Source: Microbacterium aurantiacum
GTDB taxonomy: Bacteria; Actinomycetota; Actinomycetes; Actinomycetales; Microbacteriaceae
Assembly (NCBI RefSeq): GCF_021654035.1
Contig: NZ_JAJPDW010000002.1
Span: 434,001 to 498,000, forward strand
Direction of reading: 5' to 3'
DNA length: 64,000 nucleotides
The translations under genes and the position numbers were made by a program. Of the stretch, positions 44,799 to 51,849 are shown piece after piece; position 1 is the first letter of the stretch, and each line of letters begins with the position of its first letter. The notes under the pieces are model-generated. The model did no database searches and was not told the DNA's origin. It saw only the letters and a list, made by a program, of their open reading frames with translations.

Positions 44799-46357
44799 GC
44801 GCGTCGCCGCGGGTCGCGCCGCGGGCCGTGCCGCGGGTGCTGAGCATCGCGGGGACGGACCCGACCGGGGGCGCAGGCGTCCACGCCGACCTGAAGAGCA
44901 TCGCCGCGAACGGCGGCTACGGGATGGCAGTGGTCACCGCCCTCGTCGCGCAGAACACACGCGGGGTGCGCTCGGTGCATATGCCGCCCGTGGAATTCCT
45001 CACGCAGCAGCTGGATGCCGTCTCCGACGACGTCGCGATCGACGCGGTGAAGATCGGGATGCTCGGCACGGTCGAGGTCATCCGCGCGGTCGAGGAATGG
45101 CTGGGGCGCGTGACGCCGCCGGTGGTTGTGCTCGATCCGGTCATGATCGCGACGAGCGGTGATCGCCTGCTCGACCGGGCGGCGGAGGAGGCGCTGCGGA
45201 CGCTCGTGGCGCGGGTGGACCTGGTGACGCCGAACATTCCGGAGCTGGCGATCCTCGCCGGGGAGCCGGTGGCGACGGGCTGGGACGACGTGATCGCGCA
45301 GGCCATGCGGGTCGCCGAGCGGCACGGCGTGCGGGTGCTCGCGAAGGGCGGCCACCTTGCGGGCGCCGGGGCGGGGGCGCGCGCCAGGGCGGGGGAGCGG
45401 ATGCCGGATGCGCTCGTGCATCCGAACGGTGACGTGGTCGAGGTCGCGGGCGTCCGCATCGAGACGACGAACACCCACGGCACCGGATGCTCGCTGTCCG
45501 CCGCGCTCGCGACCCGTGTGGCGCAGACCGGCGACTGGGTGGCGGCGACCACGGAGAGCAAGCGATGGCTCGCGGAGAGCATCCGTCACGGCGCGGCGCT
45601 CGAGGTCGGCGGCGGGAACGGTCCGGTCAGTCACTTCGCAGGGCTGTGGGCCCGGGGCGGGCTGTCGACGCGGCCGACGCCCGAGGCCGTGCGGACGGCG
45701 TGGTGGGAGGAGATCGCGTCGGAGCGGGCGGCGATCGATGCGTTGCCGTTCGTCCGCGGGCTCGGTGACGGCACGCTCGCGCGGGAGGAATTCACGACCT
45801 ACCTCGCGCAGGATGCGCTGTACCTCCGCGACTACGCGCGGGTGCTCGCCGAGGCCAGCAGACTCGCGCCCGACCAGGATGCGCAGGCGTTCTGGGCCCT
45901 CGGCGCGCACGGGGCGCTCGCCGCCGAGATGCAGCTCCACGAGAGCTGGCTGGCGGAGCCGGGCGGTGGCCGACGACCGGGTGCGGAGCGCGCGGATGCC
46001 GTCGCCCCGGCGCCCGTCACAGTCGCGTATCTCGACCATCTCCTCGCCGTCGCCGCGCGGGGAGACTACGCGGTACTGATCGCGGCGCTGCTGCCCTGCT
46101 TCTGGCTGTATCAGGATGTCGGAACCCGCCTGCATGCTCTCTCCCATGCCGAACACCCCTATCGCTCCTGGCTCGACACGTACGGTGACGCGGCGTTCGC
46201 GGCATCCACCGCCCGGGCGATCGAGATCGTGACGACGGCCGCGGCGACGGCGGACGAAGGAACGCGCGCGGCGATGCTCGAGGCGTTCCGGAGGTCGTCG
46301 CGCCACGAAGTCGCGTTCTTCGCCGACGCCGGGCAGGCTCCGGGCGCGGCCGGGTGA
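44795..46357 (+). CDS. ThiD-TenA fusion: HMP(-P) kinase / aminopyrimidine hydrolase
   Basis: A 520-residue bifunctional protein starting at a GTG that overlaps thiE. Residues about 15-270 are ThiD (LSIAGTDPTGGAGVHADLKS, VKIGMLGTVEVI, VLDPVMIATSG, NTHGTGCSLSAALA), phosphorylating HMP and HMP-P. Residues about 300-515 are TenA-like (PFVRGLGDGTLAREEFTTYL, QDALYLRDYARVLA, and a Cys in LIAALLPCFWLYQDVG). The TenA half salvages thiamin breakdown pyrimidines. Fusion joins salvage to phosphorylation in one chain. Confidence 0.93.
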   Translation: MSASPRVAPRAVPRVLSIAGTDPTGGAGVHADLKSIAANGGYGMAVVTALVAQNTRGVRSVHMPPVEFLTQQLDAVSDDVAIDAVKIGMLGTVEVIRAVEEWLGRVTPPVVVLDPVMIATSGDRLLDRAAEEALRTLVARVDLVTPNIPELAILAGEPVATGWDDVIAQAMRVAERHGVRVLAKGGHLAGAGAGARARAGERMPDALVHPNGDVVEVAGVRIETTNTHGTGCSLSAALATRVAQTGDWVAATTESKRWLAESIRHGAALEVGGGNGPVSHFAGLWARGGLSTRPTPEAVRTAWWEEIASERAAIDALPFVRGLGDGTLAREEFTTYLAQDALYLRDYARVLAEASRLAPDQDAQAFWALGAHGALAAEMQLHESWLAEPGGGRRPGAERADAVAPAPVTVAYLDHLLAVAARGDYAVLIAALLPCFWLYQDVGTRLHALSHAEHPYRSWLDTYGDAAFAASTARAIEIVTTAAATADEGTRAAMLEAFRRSSRHEVAFFADAGQAPGAAG

Positions 46358-46437
46358 GTTCGCGGCGCGGCCGGCGGGCGGCATCCGTTGTGTCCTAGCG
46401 GATGTTAGCGGGAACGCTATGGGAACGGCGCGCTATC

Positions 46438-46491
46438 GTTACCAGCTTGTAACTGCGCTGATTCTGCGTTTTTCCTGACAATCGCTATGGT
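46438..46491 (+). promoter_or_regulatory. operator-like TTAC-N6-GTAA plus -10 for LPXTG gene
   Basis: GTTACCAGCTTGTAAC (46438-46453) has the same TTAC-N6-GTAA half-sites as the LAXTG paralogue's promoter. A TATGGT -10 follows at 46486-46491. The motif-to--10 distance is about 10 bp (one helical turn) longer than at 40 kb. Confidence 0.5.
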
Positions 46492-46556
46492 TGCTCGAAC
46501 ATAGACCTGCCCGAGGGTCGCTACACAACCACTCCCCAAGAGATACGGAACTCCCC

Positions 46557-47105
46557 ATGAAGAAATCCCTCGCGGCTGTTGCAGTTGCCGGTGCCATCGT
46601 CTTGACCGGCGCCTCTGCGGCCCACGCCTACCCCGTCGACATCGAGTGCGTCGCCAACCCCACCACGGTTGCCCTCGGCGGCTCGACCACCATCTCCTGC
46701 ACCGGCCTGAACGACGACTTCGACGCCACGTTCAGCGTCACCGGCCCCGGAGTGCAGCAGGGCGTGACCCTCACCTCCGTCGCCGCTTCCGCCGCGACCG
46801 GAACGGCATCCGTCACCAAGCCCGTCGTCGGCGGCGCGACCTCCGCGACCTTCACCCCGCCGACCGCGGCCGACTACGCGATCACCGTCACCCAGGGTGA
46901 CGAATCGTTCGGCACCTTCACCGACACAGTCACCGTCACCGTCGTCGAGGGCTCCGCATCCGGCGGCACCGGCTCGACCGGCGGCCTGCCCGCCACCGGT
47001 GGCGACGTCCCCGGTGCAGCCCTGTGGCTCGGCGTCGGCGCGCTCGGCGTCGGCGGTATCGCGGTTGCGGCCGCGGCGGCGCGTCGCCGCGCATCGCGCG
47101 CCTGA
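46557..47105 (+). CDS. small sortase-anchored surface protein (LPATG)
   Basis: A 182-residue secreted protein. It has a Sec signal peptide (KKSLAAVAVAGAIVLTGASA, cleaved near AHA), one Ig-like domain with two Cys (ECVANP and ISCTGLN), a Gly/Ser linker, LPATGG, a hydrophobic helix and RRRASRA. This is a complete cell-wall sorting signal. Clear paralogue of the LAVTG protein at 40182-40733. It ends 26 bp before a CPBP protease gene, mirroring the other pair. Function is unknown; a structural or adhesive surface role is likely. Confidence 0.9.
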   Translation: MKKSLAAVAVAGAIVLTGASAAHAYPVDIECVANPTTVALGGSTTISCTGLNDDFDATFSVTGPGVQQGVTLTSVAASAATGTASVTKPVVGGATSATFTPPTAADYAITVTQGDESFGTFTDTVTVTVVEGSASGGTGSTGGLPATGGDVPGAALWLGVGALGVGGIAVAAAAARRRASRA

Positions 47106-47130
47106 TCTCGCTGAATCCGCGCACTCCGCG

Positions 47131-47862
47131 GTGACAACGCTCACGAAAGACGGCCGGGTGGCCTACACCCGGCCGTCTTTCGCGCTTGCCGTAGCGGCGG
47201 GGGCGTGGCTCGTCACCGCGGGGCTCTTGCTGTGGACCGACGACGGTGCGGGCGCGGACGGAACGGGCCCCGGCTGGTTCTGGATGCTCGGCGAACTCGA
47301 ACGCCAGCTTCTCGCGCTCGCCTTCGTCGCGGTCCCGCTCACCGCGGGTGCCCTGGTCGCCGCACGGTGGGCGGGGCGCGGCGCGATCGGACGGGTGCTC
47401 GGCATCCGTCCGTGGCGGTGGAGTGACGCCCTCGCGGGCGTGGCGATCGCGCTCGTGGTGCGCGCCGCCGTCGAGGTGGTCGAGCCGACGACCGGGACCC
47501 TGGGTGGACCGTTCGGTGCCCCGCCCGGCGTCGTTGCGGTCAGCGTGCTGGGGGCGGTGGTGGTGTCGCCCGTCGTGGAGGAGGTGTTCTTCCGCGGGGT
47601 GATGCTGCGGGCCCTCATCGATGCGCTCGGCCGACGGGGGCGCGCGCTCGCCGCCGTCATCGCGGTGGCTGTGTCGACCGCGGCGTTCGTGGTGCTGCAC
47701 CTGGTCACGCTCGGGCCGTTCGCGCCCGCGGGCCTTCTGGTCGGGACGATCGGGATCGGAGTCGGATGCGGGGTGCTCGCGGTGGTCACCGGACGCATCG
47801 GTGGCGCCCTCGTCGCGCACGTCGTCTTCAACGCCCTCGGCATCCTTCTCATCGTTCTCTAA
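47131..47862 (+). CDS. CPBP family intramembrane metalloprotease
   Basis: A 243-residue polytopic protein with the three CPBP motifs: VVSPVVEEVFFRGVMLRAL (canonical EE and FRG), AAFVVLHLVTLG (His) and ALVAHVVFNALG (His/Asn). GTG starts at 47131 and 47158 are both possible. The terminator of the LPXTG gene lies over the first codons in either case, so read-through or an internal promoter is needed for expression. It is the second CPBP gene beside a sortase substrate. Confidence 0.85.
   Translation: MTTLTKDGRVAYTRPSFALAVAAGAWLVTAGLLLWTDDGAGADGTGPGWFWMLGELERQLLALAFVAVPLTAGALVAARWAGRGAIGRVLGIRPWRWSDALAGVAIALVVRAAVEVVEPTTGTLGGPFGAPPGVVAVSVLGAVVVSPVVEEVFFRGVMLRALIDALGRRGRALAAVIAVAVSTAAFVVLHLVTLGPFAPAGLLVGTIGIGVGCGVLAVVTGRIGGALVAHVVFNALGILLIVL
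47144..47182 (+). terminator. rho-independent terminator overlapping the CPBP N-terminus
   Basis: CGAAAGACGGCCGGGTG and its perfect complement form a 17-bp stem with a 5-nt loop (GCCTA). It is 38 bp after the LPXTG stop and inside the first codons of the next gene. Confidence 0.88.
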
Positions 47863-47874
47863 CCGTTTTCGTGT

Positions 47875-48052
47875 GTTTTGTCCCCCGAAAGGCCTACAGA
47901 CGTCGGCTGTGACGCCTGCGTAGGCTGGAGCTCGAGAGTACGGACCCCAGCCTGCTCTTCATGTCCGTCCCAGATCGTCGCTTCGGGTGCGACTCGTATC
48001 ATCCGGACGGACAGCGGCCCGCGGCCCCCCACCGCGGGCCGCTTCATTTTTG
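47875..48052 (+). ncRNA. candidate structured small RNA with C6-loop terminator
   Basis: No credible protein is encoded. The stretch folds as successive helices. GCCTAC (47892) may pair with GTAGGC (47920), or AGGCTGG (47922) with CCAGCCT (47947). TGTCCGTCC (47962-47970) pairs perfectly with GGACGGACA (48005-48013) around an inner GTCGC/GCGAC hairpin. The last is an 11-bp stem GCGGCCCGCGG/CCGCGGGCCGC with loop CCCCCCA, followed by TTCATTTTTG. The C6 loop on a terminator hairpin resembles one half of the actinobacterial 6C RNA, but the second C-rich hairpin is not seen. The terminator itself is near certain. The 5' end is a guess. Confidence 0.5.
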
Positions 48053-48128
48053 CCCGAGGGCGGCGCCCGCCGGCTGATCCGGCCCCGTGCCGCGCCGGCG
48101 CCGGGCGTCCGATCCGGCGCCCTGCCGT

Positions 48129-48209
48129 GCCGAACTCCTCAATCCCGGGGTGTCGGGGGCGCTTCCGAGGGGTTGGGCGGGCTCAGCCGACGTTTCTGAG
48201 GAGTTCGGC
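48129..48209. repeat. GAACTCCTC palindromic repeat, copy A1
   Basis: An 81-bp element. GCCGAACTCCTCA at the left end and its exact complement at the right end form 13-bp inverted termini. The interior shares blocks with A2 (TCCCGG, GGGGGC, CTTCC, TTTC). Confidence 0.85.
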
Positions 48210-48310
48210 CCGGCTGGTCGCGGGCCCCGGCTCATCCGATCCGGCTGCGCCGTTCCCGAGCTCGACGGTTGTGGTGCGCGGTCCCGGGCGCCGTCACCCC
48301 GCTGGCCCGT

Positions 48311-48392
48311 GCCGAACTCCTCCATCCCGGCGTGTTGGGGGCACTTCCCAGGGCTCTCGAGCGCGCCACCGCCGCATTTCGAGGAGTTCGGC
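48311..48392. repeat. GAACTCCTC palindromic repeat, copy A2
   Basis: An 82-bp element with perfect 12-bp inverted ends (GCCGAACTCCTC). It lies 101 bp after A1 in the same orientation. The gap between CPBP and the next small gene (47863-48479) thus holds the RNA candidate, A1, A2 and a tandem repeat. Confidence 0.85.
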
Positions 48393-48445
48393 CCGCGCTG
48401 CCCGCGTTGCCCGCGTTGCCCGCGTTGCCCGCGTTGCCCGCGCTG
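48392..48445. repeat. 9-bp tandem array, six units
   Basis: CCCGCGTTG four times in the middle, flanked by CCCGCGCTG at each end. It starts at the last base of repeat A2. Too short and without spacers for a CRISPR. Confidence 0.85.
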
Positions 48446-48479
48446 ACGGCCACGCGGAGCCCCGCGGGCAGCGCGCACG

Positions 48480-48596
48480 TCACCGGTCTCGGCGACGGAC
48501 CATGCCGCCTATCAGGATGCCGACGATGACCGCCGCCGCGAGCCAGAGCGCGATCGCGGCGGTGATGACGATGACTGTGGAGACGACGTCGTCCAT
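48480..48596 (-). CDS. 38-residue single-span membrane protein
   Basis: MDDVVSTVIVITAAIALWLA continues as one hydrophobic helix and ends GGMVRRRDR, a positive-inside C-terminus. GAGGGGGATC stands eight to ten bases before the ATG, a good ribosome binding site. It is encoded between two groups of palindromic repeats, divergent from DUF2254. Such micropeptides often regulate membrane partners; none can be named here. Confidence 0.6.
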   Translation of the reverse strand: MDDVVSTVIVITAAIALWLAAAVIVGILIGGMVRRRDR

Positions 48597-48900
48597 CACA
48601 GATCCCCCTCCCCAGGGGTATCCAGCGGGAGGATCGGGCATCCTCCGTGCAAGAACTGTACGCCCGGACGGCCGGCCCGCGGTGCGGGAATCGATCCGAT
48701 ATCGACCTCCGTGCGTACCGAACTCCTCCTATTCGGAGCGAAACGGGACGCGTAGGCGCGCTGCGGCGCCGGGATGCCCGGATCTGAGGAGTTCGGCCCG
48801 GGCTGATGCCGGTACCTCACCTCGCCCCGCCCCGCTACTCCTCGTGTCCGCCGGACGCAAGGGTGCGGCATCCGTCGATGGCGCGGGAGAGGATCGACGC
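48597..48900. other. gene-free stretch containing repeat A3
   Basis: This 304-bp gap contains the GAACTCCTC element A3 at 48718-48796 (ends CCGAACTCCTC / GAGGAGTTCGG, 79 bp) and presumably the divergent promoters of the 38-residue protein and DUF2254. Nothing else coding is apparent. Confidence 0.7.
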
Positions 48901-50292
48901 ATGAGCTCTTCCACCCGCGCCACTTCCGGAACCGACGCGCGGCGGAGGGGATGGTGGGCGCGGGTGACCGAGTCGATCGAGTCGCGGCTGTGGCCGGTGC
49001 CGTTCACCATCGTCGTGCTGGCGGTCCTGCTCGGCATCGTGATGCCGCAGCTCGACATCGCCGTCGACGAGTCGTTGCCCGACACCGTCGATTCGCTCGT
49101 CTTCAACGGCGGAGCCGAGACCGCCCGCACCGTCCTGTCGTCGATCGCGGGATCGCTCATCACCGTCACCTCGCTGACGTTCTCCCTCACCGTCGTGGCG
49201 CTGCAGCTGGCGAGCAGCCAGGCTTCCCCCCGCGTGCTGCGCTTGTTCGCCCGCGACCGGCAGGTGCACTGGACGCTCGCCGCCTTCCTCGGCACCTTCG
49301 CGTACTCGCTCACCGTCCTGCGCTCGGTGCGATCCGATACCGAGCAGATCCCCGAGTTCGTCCCGCGGATCGCGGTCACCCTCGCCTTCGTGCTGACGCT
49401 CGTGAGCGTCTGCACCCTCGTGTTCTTCCTCGCGCATCTGGCGGCGCAGCTGCGGGTGGAGACGATGCTCAAGGACATCCACGCCGAGACCGACCGCACG
49501 ATCGATCGCGTGTCGGCACGCAACCGTGCGGCGTCGGCGGCGCGTGAGCCCGGCATCCGTCCCGATGAGATGCACGTCACCAAATCGACGTCGAGCGGCT
49601 TCATCACCAGTCACGACCACGCGCGTCTGGTCGAGATCGCGAGCGAGCACGGGCTCGTCATCGAGGAACGCGCCCGCGTGGGGGCGAACATCGTGGCGGG
49701 GATGCCGCTTTCGGCATGGTGGGATGTCGAGCCGCAGCCGAATCGAGGTTCTGAGCGCCGGGCGGGGGAGCGTCAGGCCGAGATCGACGAGGCGATCCGC
49801 GCGGCGTACGGAGTCGGCTACGAGCGGACTGCCGCCGAGGACATCGACTACGGGGTCCAGCAGATCCTCGACATCGGACTGAGGGCACTATCGCCGGGGG
49901 TGAACGACCCGACGACGGCCGTGCACGCGCTCGGCCACCTCAGCGCCATCACGACCCGCATCGTCGACATGCCGGCGTTCCCGCGCGTGCTCACGGGGGA
50001 TGACGGTTCGCCGCGCGTGGTGACGATCGCCCCCGGTGCGGCCGAGCAGGTCGACGCCGCGCTCAGCCCGATGCGGCACTACGGGGCTGAGCATCCGGCC
50101 GTGGCTGCGCGGTTCGTGCAGGCGGTCGACGAGATCGCCACGCTCAGCACGGATGCCGCGGTGCGCGCCGCGCTCACCCGCCAACTCGATGCCCTCGCTG
50201 CGCAGATCGGGCCCGGATCGGGCTCGGATCCCGCATCGACGGAGCGCGGGCTGTCTGCGATCGCCGCGGTCCGGGCGCGGCACGGGCTGTGA
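48901..50292 (+). CDS. DUF2254 family membrane protein
   Basis: A 463-residue protein. It has four N-terminal transmembrane helices (WPVPFTIVVLAVLLGIVM; SLITVTSLTFSLTVVALQLA; a third near LGTFAYSLTVL; a fourth near TLAFVLTLVSVCTLVFFLAH) with QASPRVLRLFARDRQVH, a DUF2254 signature, and a large cytoplasmic domain including YGVQQILDIGLRALSPGVNDPTTA. Function unknown in the family. ATG 48901 is chosen because sequence upstream in the same frame covers palindromic repeats. Confidence 0.9.
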   Translation: MSSSTRATSGTDARRRGWWARVTESIESRLWPVPFTIVVLAVLLGIVMPQLDIAVDESLPDTVDSLVFNGGAETARTVLSSIAGSLITVTSLTFSLTVVALQLASSQASPRVLRLFARDRQVHWTLAAFLGTFAYSLTVLRSVRSDTEQIPEFVPRIAVTLAFVLTLVSVCTLVFFLAHLAAQLRVETMLKDIHAETDRTIDRVSARNRAASAAREPGIRPDEMHVTKSTSSGFITSHDHARLVEIASEHGLVIEERARVGANIVAGMPLSAWWDVEPQPNRGSERRAGERQAEIDEAIRAAYGVGYERTAAEDIDYGVQQILDIGLRALSPGVNDPTTAVHALGHLSAITTRIVDMPAFPRVLTGDDGSPRVVTIAPGAAEQVDAALSPMRHYGAEHPAVAARFVQAVDEIATLSTDAAVRAALTRQLDALAAQIGPGSGSDPASTERGLSAIAAVRARHGL

Positions 50293-50337
50293 CCTGCGGC
50301 AGGGCGCGTGAGCCGGTCAGTCACGGATCCGAGGCGA

Positions 50338-50417
50338 GCCGAACTCCTCCTTTTCGACAGTGAGGGGGCCGGAGAACCGGTTTTCGGCAGTTTTCGGTCC
50401 GGATCGGAGGATTTCGG
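50338..50417. repeat. GAACTCCTC palindromic repeat, copy A4
   Basis: An 80-bp element: GCCGAACTCCTCC at the left, GGAGGATTTCGG at the right (one mismatch). It is within the 357-bp gap 50293-50649 that also holds A5. Confidence 0.8.
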
Positions 50418-50508
50418 TACACGCCACTCGGCGCACCCGCGGTCGTCGCGGCGGACGGCGTCGCGTCCGTCTCCCCGCATTCGCCGGCCGGCCACGGCGT
50501 CGAGGCGA

Positions 50509-50589
50509 GCCGAACTCCTCCTCTTCGGCGGTCAGCGGGCCAGAAGACCGGGTCTTGGGGCTATTGCGTTCGGATCAGAGGAGTTCGGC
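50509..50589. repeat. GAACTCCTC palindromic repeat, copy A5
   Basis: An 81-bp element with perfect GCCGAACTCCTC ends. Its left flank (GAGGCGAGCCGAACTCCTCC) repeats that of A4, so A4 and A5 look like a local duplication. Confidence 0.85.
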
Positions 50590-50649
50590 ACGGCGTGCGG
50601 AGGACACCGGCGCCGCGTACAAGGCTGACGACCGGAAGGGAGGAAGGGG

Positions 50650-51849
50650 ATGGGACCGCAGATTCCCCGGGGGATGGCCGCCTTCGCGGTGCAGGCGGTG
50701 CCCGCGGTGCCCGCGGTGCAGGCGCTGGCCGGAGCGTCGGCCGAGTCGATCGAGGACCTCGCCGCCTCCTCGCGTGCCGCGCAGTACCTCCTCATGGCGG
50801 CGTCGTCGCTGAGCGGGACGGCGCCGGAGGGTGACGCGCTTGATGCGCCCGCCGTCGCCCCGGCTGCTGCGCGCGTGACGCGACCCCCGACGGACCCGAT
50901 CGACCTCGCGGCTGCCGCGGCGCTGTACGCGGAGGTCACCACCACCGGCGACCCGACCACTCTCGCCCGTCTGCTCGCCGGACGCCTCCGCGCCGCCACC
51001 CCCGTCGAAGCCGCGGCGGCGTCCGTGGCGCTGCACGCGATGATGCCCGATCACCCCGGGGCGGTGGCCGCGCTGGCACGGCTCGTCCGTTCCGCGGATC
51101 CGCTCGCCCGAGCGATCGCCCAGACCGTCGCCCCCGCGGCACCACCCGCCCCCGGGACACCCGCCCCCACGGCCGCACCCACGCCACCGGCCCCACCGGC
51201 CCCCACCCGCTCGCGTGCCGCGGTCAGCACCACGGTCCACGGCACGTTCGCGATGCTCGGCGACACCGGCTCCCGCTGGTACATCCCGGGCGCACCGCTC
51301 CACGACCACCTCGAGGCCCGCGTCGGCCGAAACCTCTACGATGGCCCCGGCTTCTTCACCTGGTCAGGGCAGTATTCCGATTCTGCGCGCCGCGCCGCCG
51401 GCGACGCGCTCGTCGCGTGGACGTCCGCCGCAACGGATGCCGACACCCTCGACGTCGTCTACGCCCACAGCCACGGAGGGACGGTCGCGCTGAACGCGGC
51501 ATCCGTCGGCCAACGCATCCGGGTGCTGGTCTTGATTCACGCACCGGCGGTCGAACGGATGCCGGGGCAGTGGGCGACGATCCGTCGCGCCGTCGATCGG
51601 GTCATCGTCCTGCGCACCCGATTCGACCTCGTCGTCCTCGCCGACACGCTCGCGAGCCGCCTCCGCCCGCCCCGGTCGCGGACGACCTTCGCGCAGACCG
51701 ACCTGCCGCACGAGCTCGTCGATCCGACGCCGTCCCAGGTCGATGCGCCGATCGACCTCTTCTCGCACGACTACTTCCTGCGCGTTCCGACCTGGGAGCG
51801 CGAGCGCCTCGCGGACCTGGTCCGACGTCAGTCGAGTAGCTCGGCGTAG
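50650..51849 (+). CDS. alpha/beta-hydrolase-like protein, function unknown
   Basis: A 399-residue protein. The N-terminal half is Ala-rich helical and Pro-rich (PAAPPAPGTPAPTAAPTPPA) and looks like a linker. The C-terminal half contains DVVYAHSHGGTVALNAA, a GxSxG-like nucleophile elbow with Ala for the first Gly, a possible acid (TRFDLVVLAD) and a His (LFSHDYFL). The segment STTVHGTFAM resembles the oxyanion region of lipases. AAGGGAGGAAGGGG precedes the ATG. Its 3' end overlaps the convergent serine hydrolase gene by 22 bp. Confidence 0.75.
   Translation: MGPQIPRGMAAFAVQAVPAVPAVQALAGASAESIEDLAASSRAAQYLLMAASSLSGTAPEGDALDAPAVAPAAARVTRPPTDPIDLAAAAALYAEVTTTGDPTTLARLLAGRLRAATPVEAAAASVALHAMMPDHPGAVAALARLVRSADPLARAIAQTVAPAAPPAPGTPAPTAAPTPPAPPAPTRSRAAVSTTVHGTFAMLGDTGSRWYIPGAPLHDHLEARVGRNLYDGPGFFTWSGQYSDSARRAAGDALVAWTSAATDADTLDVVYAHSHGGTVALNAASVGQRIRVLVLIHAPAVERMPGQWATIRRAVDRVIVLRTRFDLVVLADTLASRLRPPRSRTTFAQTDLPHELVDPTPSQVDAPIDLFSHDYFLRVPTWERERLADLVRRQSSSSA

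Noticed and set aside
47859..48047. A 62-codon minus-strand frame over the RNA candidate
   Set aside because: No ribosome binding site, composition dictated by the palindromes, and the strong terminator is on the other strand.
47875..48052. Assignment as 6C RNA, SRP RNA or 6S RNA
   Set aside because: Only one C-rich loop is present, and neither the SRP tetraloop domain nor the long bulged 6S helix can be drawn.
48392..48445. Possible CRISPR array
   Set aside because: Nine-base units in direct contact with no spacers and no cas genes.
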